A stretch of 64,000 nt of DNA from Polyodon spathula (Eukaryota > Chordata > Actinopteri > Acipenseriformes > Polyodontidae). The position numbers and the translations under genes were made by a program. The notes beneath the pieces are model-generated. The model saw only the letters and a list, made by a program, of their open reading frames with translations, ran no database searches and had not been told where the DNA came from. Positions 52,936-64,000 of this stretch are shown here, one piece after another (position 1 is the stretch's first letter; each line of letters opens with the position of its first letter). The stretch covers positions 771,775 through 835,774 of the forward strand of contig NC_054555.1 in NCBI RefSeq assembly GCF_017654505.1. The letters run 5' to 3'.

Positions 52936-53536
52936 GTAAGCAAGAGAACGTGCCAAACAAGCATTAATACATGTACAAATACTTAAAACAGCTGAGCGCA
53001 GCCAGCTTGCAGCAAAGAGCTAGGATGTTTTTTAGGAGACATGGTGTATCTCTGACTTCCCTTGTGACAAGTTACTTGACGCATTTTATGAGGTGTTGTG
53101 TCACCATACCAGCTGCAACAGTGACTATGTTAGCTTCATTCCATGCTGAAATTCTAGAAGAATTTGTTAGTGGTGCCTCCTACACCCCCAAATTCTGAAA
53201 ATAAAGACTACATAAAGAATAGTCTATCTATGACATATGCAAGTGCAAGACCAAGAATCTGGCACACTACTAAAGCAAATAGCAGAGCATTCAAGTCTAA
53301 AGCAGTGCCGGGTGGGTTATATAAAAGCTCTGCACACAGCTGTGTTGTGAAGGCCCAGCGCTTTAACCTGTGGCTTTGTGCATGAAAATACTGAGCTGCA
53401 CAGGTATCACAAGATAACCCCACACACCTCAAACCTGCCAGCCACTCAGAGACCATCTTTTCTATGGGATATTGTATTTTATAATGCAACTGATTAGCCA
53501 ATAGTCCTTTTAAAAAAGTTTAACAACTAGTTAAGG

Positions 53537-53557
53537 GGGGGGGGGGGGGGGGGGGGG
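53537..53557. repeat. Poly-G tract
   Basis: About 21 consecutive G; likely length-variable. Confidence 0.9.
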
Positions 53558-53559
53558 TC

Positions 53560-55970
53560 GTTAGATATACTTTACTTTAAACCAGGGGCAGAGTGCACAA
53601 AATGCTATAGGGACCTAAATCTATATCTTGTTTTTGTATGAAAATATCCTATGGTCAGTGTAATATTTGTGCATTTATTTAATCAATATGCACAACACAC
53701 TTTATGGATACTTTAGCATTGTGAAACTATATTGACTCTTATAAAAAACATAGAAACACAAAAAATAACTAAATTCAGTCTGACAAGAGTCTGCTTACCT
53801 GAACAAATGAATCCTGTGTGTGCAATCTTTCCTCTCGTGACTGGACCTGGGCCTGAGCTCATCTGTCAAGGGATTAGCATCCATTCACTGGGTGCTGTCT
53901 GGAGACAAAAATAACAATCTTAGACTCCAAACTAACAGTTTAAATGGGCATCACATGTTTAGTAAAACATGCTTATTAATAAAACGGTTCTCAGCACAAC
54001 ACTAGCCAGAATAATTTATTTTAACAACTTGAACCACATAGTAAAATGCAGAAGTTGATTTTGATAATATTTTGTTAGTGTCTTTATAACATATACCCTA
54101 ATGAAATCAAAACGTGATGACAAACTAAGGTAAAGTAATGCGTTAGAAGCCACAAACCTTGCTTGCGCTCGCTTATCCTTGCACAATATGGTTACATCTC
54201 CTGCAAACACTTCTGTGCGGTTTCAGTAACTATACTGAAAAATAAAGGCTACAAAATGTTGCTTATACAAAGAATGACAATAATATAAATCTAATAAACA
54301 GTTCAAATAAATAAAACACACACGTCAAACAACTATCAAAACACGACAGGAAGAGGCTACCACGGCAAATTGCGTTTCAGGCTCCAATTGTTTTTAATGC
54401 CATGAATTATCTATTCATAGTACAGGGTACATTCATTTAAATATATATAATTGCCAGCGGCAACCAAAATTCATCATATAGTTTACAGGTAGGAATAAAA
54501 AGAGGGTATGAGGAACCATAAACAGTCCTCATTTCCACAGTCTGAAAGAGCTGGTAGTAATGGGAAAGTTACTACAGCACAGAACCAACTGGGGCTCAAA
54601 CATGGTGCAAATAAACATGGATGTGAAGATAGATAGAGTTTATTTTACATACCTAGTATTGCAGGTTGTGATCCTAATGAGAAACTTTTCAGAGTCCTAT
54701 CACAATGTCGAACCCGGGTACTGAACAGGGTCCCCGTATAAACAAACGTCTACAGCTATTTGTGAAGTACCAGGATTACAAAATGAATACCTGAATATAG
54801 GAATCAGAAATAATCAGAACCCTTAGAACAAGCCAATCACTCCTCCACGAGAAGGCATCCTATGTAGTTTACTCAAGCCTACATAGACGCCAGTTGAACA
54901 CCCTATTAAAATATTGAACATCCAAAAAAACAAACACACAATTGAATTGCTGTGTGACCAGTTGAAGCCACTCCACAAATGAAAACACACACTTGACATG
55001 TTTTATACTCAATGTCAGATATTATAGTTGTTACTGGAGCTTGCTCCATCCTTACAGGGCAAGTCCGAAGCAGCCAGACTCCCATTTTTTAAAAAAACAG
55101 GATTTGCAAGTTTGAATGCATTTTTATTCAGCTATGGGACAGACAGCACAAAGTTGTAAAGACTTTTTAAAAGGTGCTTCAACTTCACAGGTAGTTTTAG
55201 ATTCCCCCCCCCCCCCAGTGTGCAAAATAAAATATGCGAGACGAAGACCAATCCCGCATGATAAGATTTAAAAATATTAAGATTATAAATAACAATTTGT
55301 ACACAAGTTTTGGATAAACCAAAGCTTCATAATCATGTGTATTCCTAAATAAGTGAATTGTTTACAGATATGGCCCCCATATTACACTTTACCTCTAGTT
55401 ATATCAGCTCTTCATACTGAAGAACTGAATTCAGGCATTCCAGAATATAGGGAATGGAGATCCACCCTGATGCCCCGACCACAGATTGGTATAGCAAATT
55501 AAAGTTTTAAACTCTGTATAGACATGTTACAACAAATATATTTAACCTGAGGTCAAAACAGGTCACAGAAACCTTTATTCTGAAATACAGGATTGGTTGA
55601 GAAATTCAATGTTGGAAGCCATTTGCCTCGTTTTGATGAAGCTGTAGAAAAACGGTTTGGATACTAATGTATTATTTATGCCCTTGGTAGGATGGGGGAG
55701 GAAGGGGGGGGGGGGAGGTACTAGGTTTTCCAGAGTCTCCATAATGGTCTAAGAAGGGGGGTGGGTGGGGGAGGGGTCTTAAAGTATTTAATATTTGCTG
55801 GGGTGCAGAATTTATGCTATGTGAAGACCACAATGTAAAATGGTCAGTCCATACATCAAAAAGGTAAAATGAAATTGCTGCAAATAAAATGTGTAAAGGA
55901 TCATAGGGGCCTTACCTCTTATGTTTCCTAAGCTGGTAGATTTAAGTCGTGACAGGTACTAAATACAGCA
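53560..55970. other. Intergenic, no gene seen
   Basis: AT-rich sequence with a C run at 55,205-55,217 and G-rich stretches near 55,705 and 55,760. No exon supported. Confidence 0.5.
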
Positions 55971-55979
55971 TAAAAGTAA

Positions 55980-57349
55980 GAACCTTTTTTTTTTGCTTTA
56001 TTTAATAAAAAAGAAAAAAAGGTGTAGAAACATACAATTGTATACCAGTACTTAACAATGCTAAGAGGTTAAAATGTACACCAGGTCTATCACACAATGG
56101 AAGGCATAACAGTAAACTTGTCGTCTTCTAAAGTGACCACTCTTCCAGAACATCTCGTTTGAATTTTTTTCTGGGGTGTTAAGATTATCTGCAAAAAAAA
56201 AACTTAACCACATACAATCCCTCAAAACAAATCCTCAAACCCAAAACACAACTTTATTTACTAGCTGAAGACTACACTCACTCCCCTTTCTTCCAAAATA
56301 CCAGTTGCTCCAAATATCACTTGTAGCCGAATGGTTCTATACTTCCATTTCAGAATTGCTTTTACTCCATTGCCCTCCCCAAAAAATTCCCCACTGAAAT
56401 TTAAAAACACGCTTCGAGTCAACTGCAGTGAACATGCTTGCTGCGGTACACTGAGCTCCTACAAGTTCTGACATTAAAAACACACAATGAAAGTTTACTG
56501 CGCACTGTATTAAGATCGTGCAAAAAACAAAAACTATATTCGCAGCAATCATTTCAGCATATGGGAAATGAAAGTTATGTACTGCATATCAACAAATTAT
56601 TTTTTATATAACATTTAGACGTGAAGTGAAACCAAGTTCCCCCACATAACCAAATTTCAGCAACAATCCTGGCAGTGCCAGTTCCAAAGATCAAGAGGTG
56701 GACTTGAAATCAGACATTCTTAATATGCATTTCTGAAGACTCCCTCTGTACCCCTCCCCCATCTCTGGAAGGTTCTATTACATTTTCACGTTCACTGCAT
56801 TTCACCCAGCGAATCCTGGGACTAGAGGGGGAAGCCACAACGCTAATTCATGCTTAAATACAGTACAGGGGGGTAAACTAAACAGACACATCTACAATGT
56901 TAAAACCTAAACAAACAGGTTCTATTTGCTCCAAGTATGGAATTAAAAAAAAAAAAGACCATATTTTCACTTAATCCAGATAAATTAACTGACTCTGGGT
57001 CGTTTACAAGAAATAAAAAAATCAAAGTTAAAAAATAAACACGTGCAATCTAAGCTTGTTTTAAACTGGTACTGCAAAAACAATTAGATGTGGCCATTGA
57101 AGTTAAGTGTCTGGTTTCCTGGTTAGGATTTTATTACCTTTTTTGAACCAGCATTGAATTGTGAGGTCTCCTTTCTTAGTGATAAGGCTGGGGTTCAGCG
57201 TCCATAATTCTGCCAGATATTTCAATGTACAGTGGTACTGTTCTGAGTTCTGTTTTTGGGGAATCCAATAGGATCATAAATTTCTTACCGACTATGTGAT
57301 GGAGCCGCTCTTTGTGTAGCCACACAGCGGGAGCGACGCAGGCCTCGCC
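55980..57349 (-). other. 3' UTR of hnrnpa0 copy 4
   Basis: About 1.36 kb from the stop to a minus-strand AATAAA at 55,997-56,002. Homologous but clearly diverged from the copy 2 3' UTR, except for the last roughly 45 bp before the stop, which are nearly identical. Confidence 0.6.
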
Positions 57350-58384
<1,035 letters not shown>

Positions 58385-58499
58385 GAAACCTGACGCCCAG
58401 CTCCTCCTCCTCCCGCCATTTCCGCAAAGCTGTTTATCAGTCGCTTTTTACCTGCATTGGAGATCGCAGTCTAAGTGCTATTTCCTGATCTTCTATATT

Positions 58500-59190
58500 T
58501 AAGCAAATAAATAAAATAATAAATGTAACAGTAATATTTAATAGTAATAAATTTAACAGTAATAGGCTTTTTTTTTTTTTTTTTTTTTTTTTACCGTGTT
58601 ACAAAGTTAAAGTAAAATTATGCACGAATGAAAACACTTTAGATGTCATATTTGTTTTGTCTAATATGATCAATAAAACGCAGTTGTATTAATATCATAT
58701 TTTACTTTACTCATAAAAATTGACCCCATAATTAAACTGATTAGGATATTTTAAGTTGTATCTGAGGCACATGGTTTTATTTTTTATAGTTGTATATATT
58801 GGTGCGTGAAGTCTTGTGCCAATGAAACACGAGCTTTAACTAGTCAGTTTGCAATGTGTTTTGCATTGGTAGCGGAACATCAGCAGCCTGTCTATTGAAA
58901 ACTAACCGAGGTAACTTAGCAAAGGATTCAGAAACGTGTTTGAACATATATTTTTAGCAGGTGTGGGCGATCAGAAACAGATCTGAGCAGCCCGTTATTT
59001 TCTTCCTTATCGTTTACATTTCTCCTGTTCGGATTTGGAAAACATTTTATTTTACTGAGTTACAATTCGTTCCTGAGTCTTTGTTCGGATGCTTTTGATA
59101 CAAGTCGGTGTGACCAGCTGCTCTTCAGTTCCAGAGGACAGGCTAGTGAATGTCATACAAAATGCAAGGGCACTGTAAAACTAAGAACAC
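58500..59190. other. No gene seen
   Basis: AT-rich, with a T run at 58,568-58,592. Nothing supportable. Confidence 0.5.
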
Positions 59191-59608
59191 GGTATTGAAA
59201 GCTGTTTTACTCTAGTGAGGGAGGGTGGATAGACGGTATTGAAAGCTGTTTTACTCTAGTGAGGGAGGGTGGATAGACGGTATTGAAAGCTGTTTTACTC
59301 TAGTGAGGGAGGGTGGATAGACGGTACTGAAAGCTGTTTTACTCTAGTGAGGGAGGGTGGATAGACGGTACTGAAAGCTGTTTTACTCTAGTGAGGGAGG
59401 GTGGATAGACGGTACTGAAAGCTGTTTTACTCTAGTGAGGGAGGGTGGATAGACGGTACTGAAAGCTGTTTTACTCTAGTGAGGGAGGGTGGATAGACGG
59501 TATTGAAAGCTGTTTTACTCTAGTGAGGGAGGGTGGATAGACGGTATTGAAAGCTGTTTTACTCTAGTGAGGGAGGGTGGATAGACGGTATTGAAAGCTG
59601 TTTTTTTT
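59191..59608. repeat. 44-bp minisatellite, 9 full units plus a partial
   Basis: Near-perfect units GGTATTGAAAGCTGTTTTAC + TCTAGTGAGGGAGGGTGGAT + AGAC start at 59,191, 59,235, 59,279 and every 44 bp to 59,587. Units 1-3 and 8-10 have GGTATT; units 4-7 have GGTACT. The very low divergence implies recent expansion. Confidence 0.97.
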
Positions 59609-59721
59609 AAGGAACACCTCTTACAAAGCTTTCTAAATCGAAGCGTTTGTAAGTTGATATAATGTAAATGAACAACTCCATCCAAATCAGTGACTTCTTT
59701 CAACAGCCAAGTCAAAAATAA

Positions 59722-59801
59722 TCCCGCCTCCAAATGTGAACCAATCATTTGGAAAAATGTCTTTGCAACAAAATCCCGCCTCCTTTCCATAGTAAACCAA
59801 T
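59722..59801. promoter_or_regulatory. Tandem E2F/CCAAT-type motif pair
   Basis: TCCCGCC followed by AACCAATCA occurs twice (59,722/59,739 and 59,774/59,795). Paired E2F-like and NF-Y-like sites are typical of cell-cycle promoters. It could serve klhl3 (1.8 kb downstream) or an unseen transcript. Motif evidence only. Confidence 0.35.
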
Positions 59802-60879
59802 CAGATTGGAGATGTGTTATTTTGCCTGCGGGGCCGATCTGCCCCCAGAACAAAATTAATCGCAAATAACTGAACTGAGCCCTCTAATGGACAGAGTCCT
59901 TCACAGTTTCTTTGTCTGCGCCGAAGTCTACTTACTAAGAGAGTCACCGCGGCACATGCAAACCCATGCACTGGCATGGGCACCGAGGCTGCAAGGTTGT
60001 CGTGGCTCAGTTACTATAACAAAGCTTATGTTCACTTCAAGTATGCACCAGAATGAATGATTTATTAGCAATTTAACCGCTGTTTTATCAATACGCCACT
60101 AGCCGTAAACAGAAAAACACAACGTGTTGGGGTTTAAAGCTGTGCGCAAATTAATCTTGCTGTCGGCCTCGTAATCATGTAACCCGCGATTTAAGCTAAA
60201 ACAGTAAGATAGTTAAAAAGTAAGTAATTTCGATACGCTTTAAACAAATGCTTTTCCAGCCTGTGTATCGTCCTCGCCTCTTGCGATGCTCCACTGCATC
60301 TAAAGGGAAGTTTTCTGGGCTGCCCTATCTATATGTATTGCCCTGCGTCTGCTTTTCACTGTGCCTGTCACTGCAGCTTCTGTGGAGAGAAGCGTTTCTT
60401 GCCTGAACATGAAGCCAGTCCAGAACTATTTGCTTTCCACAATGTCGTAGGAACGTTTGACTGGATTTGGGAAGATATCGATCGTGCACCAGATTATTCA
60501 CGTATGTTTTGCAGACTGCACCGCTGCGAGAGCACGACATTTTCCAACTGAGTGTTTTTTTTTTTTTTTTGCGATTGCTGTAGTATAATGCAATACATTT
60601 CATAGTGGCGTTCTGGCCCTTTTGAAAGCCACGGTATCGTAGAGCAGTATTACTGGCGAGAATGGGGAACAGGGGCGCCGCAGTCGAGCTTCGCATCAAT
60701 ACCAGTTTTAAATTGTAGCGTCACAAACCGGAACACGCCTTGCTTGCAATCTGCTGAGAAAGGGGCTGCTTTTAATTTTTTATTTTTTTTTAAATCTCAG
60801 CAACAAAATTACTGGAGAAAAAAAAAGAGGGCGGTGGGCTGTGGAGCAGGGAGACCTGGGAAAAAAAAAGGGATGTCAG

Positions 60880-60973
60880 AAAGAGAGATTCTGTTAACAC
60901 AGTCTGTCGTGTGCTAGTGCAATATAAAGATAGAGAGATTTTGTTAGCACAGTCTGTTCTGTGCTAGTGCAAT

Positions 60974-61010
<37 letters not shown>

Positions 61011-61369
61011 GTTAGCACAGTCTGTTCTGTGCTAGTGCAATGTAGAGAGAGAGAGAGAGAGAGAGATTTTGTTAGCACAGTCTGTTCTGTGCTAGTGCAA
61101 TGTAGAGAGAGAGAGAGAGAGAGAGAGATTTTGTTAGCACAGTCTGTTCTGTGCTAGTGCAATGTAGAGAGAGAGAGAGGTTTTGTTAACACAGTCTGTC
61201 GTGTGCTAGTGCAATGTAGAGAGAGAGAGAGATTTTGTTAGCACAGTCTGTTCTGTGCTAGTGCAATGTAGAGAGAGAGAGAGAGAGATTTTGTTAGCAC
61301 AGTCTGTTCTGTGCTAGTGCAATGTAAAGAGAGATATTTTGTTAACACAGTCTGTCGTGTGCTAGTGCA

Positions 61370-61440
<71 letters not shown>
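60880..61440. repeat. Compound minisatellite with (GA)n spacers
   Basis: About nine units of TTTTGTTAGCACAGTCTG + TTCTGTGCTAGTGCAATGTA, each followed by a (GA)n run of variable length. A terminal pure (GA)n of about 70 bp ends the array (61,371-61,440). Variants GTTAACAC/GTCGTGTGC recur at the first, sixth and last units. GCACAG...CTGTGC is an internal dyad. Confidence 0.95.
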
Positions 61441-61444
<4 letters not shown>

Positions 61445-61603
61445 AGCGTGTATGAGGTTGCAATCACAACAGCGCTGATTTCCAAGGCTGCTACTGAGGC
61501 TCAACCCGTATTATTAATATTAATGAAACCGTGAGGGAGACAGCCTGGGGTACATGGAACACTGCCGGAGCGGGTGTGGATCTTCTGTGCTAGAAACGGA
61601 ACC

Positions 61604-64000
61604 ATGGGCGATGAAGAAGCGTGAGTACGGACATATCCAACCCCCCCTCCCGCAGGTTTAGACACGCGTGTTACTAACCAATTCATTGAGCTAAGCAGGG
61701 TGACAGATGCGAGTAGCAAGCCGTTCATTATTTCCAGTCCTCTACTGCATCGCGTAGATTCCGTTCTTGTTTTTTTGTATTTGCTTTTGGCAAAATCATG
61801 CCAACTGAATTAATTCTTCACGCTGAGGCGACACTGGCAGGTGCAAAAATGCAGCCCTGCCTGGCTGTTGTAATATACTAGTCGCTGTTACTGAAAGGCA
61901 TTGACAGCAAATAAGAAAAATAACCTACAAAGTGGAAATGAGGTGAATTAACAGTGTCATTGCAGTCCTTGGTTGTTCACACACCCTCCGGATGAAATTG
62001 CCTCTCTTATGTTTTCGTGTGTACAACTGACGGTGTGTGTGTGTGTGTGTGTATGTGTGTGTGCATCGTATGGGCTAGTCATAGTTTTTTTTTTTTTTTT
62101 TTTATATTATTATATTTTATGAAAACTAAATTACAGTGGACACTTTCTTAAAGAAACGGTTAAGGCAGCTGATTGCACAACAAGCTTGTGATGGCCTACT
62201 GTACTACATACAGCTTACTGTATTGCATTCTGTCATTTCTGTTTAATAAATAATACCTCTTAGAGTAACGGTCAAGTAAGGACCTCCTAAATATTATCCA
62301 CGACTTGCTCTTTAAAAGTTTCAATACAATATCCGCCATATTGTCAGTATTTAGCAGGATACAAACTGAACATAGTTAGTACATCAGGGATAAGACTCCC
62401 ATTGCATAGCAGTTTGATCCATTCCTGGTTTTACTGTGAGTTTAATAAGACACACCTGAGCTTGTTACCTACTCACAGTGTGTCTAATCAAGCTTTCAGT
62501 AAAACCAGGCATGGGTGAAAATGCTCTGCAATAGGAGCCCTGTTACTATCCCTGTGGCTTGATTGAATATGTGAAACACAGGAGCACATGTTCCTCAGCT
62601 GCACATTGCGCTGCTGGGGATCCAAGCCCAAGCACACAGCACTTCATAACCGTGGCAAGAGAACGTGTGTGTTTGGGTTATTAATAACCCGACGTTTGTC
62701 TACCTATAATTTTATCGGTATGCCTCTCTGGTGGGCATACATTTCTGAATAAAATGTACATTTACAAAATGCACATGCAGTATGCGTGCAGTCCAGGTAC
62801 ACCCAGGGTTGTGTTATTTTTTCCATTGCGTAAACAAGGGTTTCACTGTACTGTAGATGCACCGTACTTGCAGGGCATGCGCGCATTCATGCAACTCACT
62901 TCATTGTAAACTTAGAAAAGAAAGCCCACGTGACTCTGTGCCGGACCGCCCGCACAGTTAAACAAGCCACATGATGCAAGGGGAAATGAAAGTGAACTTC
63001 TCATTCTGCAGAGTCACTTTCTACCCTCTCAAGATCACATGTTAGGAGGCTGCATGCTAAAAAGAGTAGAAGGAAGACTCCCATTGGTTTGCAGTCTGAG
63101 CTATTCCTGGTTTCACTATGAGTTTAATACCTGAGCTTGTTACCTATACCCTGGGGCTAATCAAGCTCACAGTAACACCTGGAATAGCTGAAACTGCTAT
63201 CCAACAGGAGTCTTATTCCCATCCATGTGCTGATATGGGTGTATTTTTAGCACAGACCTGTTAAAAAAAATAAATACATCAAATAGTGGTGTGAAGAGAC
63301 AAAGCATCGAAGGTCTTTGCTGGTGTCAATGTGTACATGTATTTAGATAATAATGCTGTGTAAAATCTGGACCCTCATTTGTAGTTTGCTAGGTAGAACG
63401 CACAAGAAACTAAGTCACTTACAGTAAGAGTGTTCCGTCTAATGCCTTCATCAGTGTAATGTCACCTTGCTGCCTAATACTTGACTTGAAAAGTTGTATC
63501 ACAAATGTGGCAAATCTGTGTCGGGTTGTTTGTGGCAAGATCGGTTGTACCATGAACGTGTTTCTAAAATAAAGGAGGGCATTTGGCAGATAGCGGAGAT
63601 GTGCACCTATCCCATCTCTCCCCCTTCCCGTTCTCGTCCTCTCTCCTCTTCTTTTTCACACATTGCATCTTTCCTCTTTCTTCTCTCACGCATGTAGCTA
63701 ATTGGATGCTGGTAAGCATTTAAATCATGTTTTAATTATGTGCTAGTTTGGGCAGGAGACACTGGTTTGGAACTGGATATGTACTGTAAAAAACTGTGCT
63801 TTTCATTTCCAGCTAAACTAACTGGCAGTACTACTGATTGTACAGGCTAGTGCTGCACTCCTGTGCGCTATAGTGATGACCTTCCTGTCCACTCCTTCAC
63901 CCAGGAGTCGAAAGTCCAGCCCCCAGCCACCCCTGGATGCCAAGGAGGACGGGCAGGAGCCTGGGAGCGTCGCTGTCAATCACTCCCATACCAAGAAAGC
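61604..64000 (+). CDS. klhl3: Kelch-like protein (KLHL3/KLHL2 type), first two coding exons
   Basis: Exon 1 codes MGDEE plus two bases (61,604-61,620), Kozak context ACCATGG, donor GC then GTGAGT. Exon 2 (63,905 to the window edge) follows CTTCACCCAG and joins in phase to read ASRKSSPQPPLDAKEDGQEP, then GSVAVNHSHTKKA. The PLDxKxD...VxVNxxHxKKA pattern matches the segment just before the BTB domain of KLHL2/KLHL3, which are substrate adaptors of CUL3 ubiquitin ligases (KLHL3 targets WNK kinases). The BTB, BACK and kelch domains would lie beyond the window. klhl3 is preferred over klhl2 because HNRNPA0 and KLHL3 are neighbours in human. The 2.3-kb intron holds two palindromic elements. Confidence 0.72.
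62036..62063. repeat. (GT)n microsatellite
   Basis: A short interrupted GT run in klhl3 intron 1, followed by a T run at 62,086-62,103. Confidence 0.85.
62384..62558. mobile_element. Palindromic short element, copy C (best preserved)
   Basis: The left arm reads CAGGGATAAGACTCCCATTG...CCTGGTTTTACTG. The right arm is its inverted copy (CAGTAAAACCAGG...CAATAGGAGCCC...CTATCCCTG). Arms are about 55 bp around a centre with ACACCTGAGCTTGTTACCTA. No coding capacity. MITE-like or foldback. Confidence 0.75.
63071..63224. mobile_element. Palindromic short element, copy D
   Basis: Begins GGAAGACTCCCATTG and ends CAACAGGAGTCTTATTCCCATCC in inverted arrangement, with the same central CCTGAGCTTGTTACCTA. 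It lies only 0.5 kb from copy C, in the same intron. Confidence 0.75.

Noticed and set aside
60325..60699. Overlapping frames on both strands (72 and 124 codons) upstream of klhl3
   Set aside because: Neither shows a known domain or splice signals; the minus frame contains a homopolymer-encoded KKKKK stretch.
63440..63465. Second hammerhead-like motif on the minus strand (CTGATGAAGGC...GGAAC)
   Set aside because: Stem II does not pair and the GAAA box is not in place; the motif is too short to separate from chance.

Overview
The window is vertebrate genomic DNA, most likely from a ray-finned fish. It has split genes with canonical GT/AG introns, many micro- and minisatellites, and tRNA-derived and palindromic short repeats. 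The proteins are close to, but distinct from, their mammalian orthologues. A non-teleost (sturgeon, paddlefish, gar or bowfin) is a guess I cannot prove from sequence alone.

Layout. 1-6.6 kb is repeat-rich DNA with four minisatellites and no gene I can support. 6.6-21.95 kb (minus strand) holds the 3' part of csnk1a1 (casein kinase 1 alpha): eight constitutive coding exons, the alternative 28-residue 'L' exon carrying a nuclear-localisation motif, and the 3' UTR. 23,561-24,060 is a 500-N assembly gap. 24.36-26.89 kb (minus) holds the first six coding exons (300 residues) of spdl1 (Spindly, the dynein/dynactin adaptor at kinetochores). Its promoter is probably near 30.4 kb, in a block that is tandemly duplicated at 31.4 kb. 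The gap has swallowed both the 3' half of spdl1 and the 5' exons of csnk1a1, or it joins sequences that are not neighbours.

33.4-58.3 kb is the most notable part. It contains four intronless hnrnpa0-type genes in a head-to-tail array, all on the minus strand (33.4, 40.0, 48.9 and 57.4 kb). Each encodes two RRMs and a Gly/Tyr-rich tail. Copies 2 and 4 are almost identical across the coding region, although their 3' UTRs and 5' flanks have diverged. That is the signature of recent gene conversion. All four lack the serine that is phosphorylated by MAPKAP-K2 in human hnRNP A0. Three promoters have CRE or near-CRE motifs close to the start and the fourth has a CRE half-site.

58.5-64 kb holds two further minisatellites and the first two coding exons of a plus-strand kelch-like gene (klhl3, less likely klhl2), which runs off the right edge. 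In human, HNRNPA0 and KLHL3 are neighbours on 5q31, and CSNK1A1 and SPDL1 are also on 5q, so the window looks like a compact version of an ancestral 5q block.

Non-coding highlights: a 90-bp-arm foldback inside csnk1a1 whose loop carries a hammerhead-ribozyme-like core, probably a Penelope-like remnant; at least four copies of a palindromic short element; a tRNA-derived SINE whose 3' tail recurs on a different repeat body; and a pair of well-spliced-looking orphan exons at 36-37 kb.
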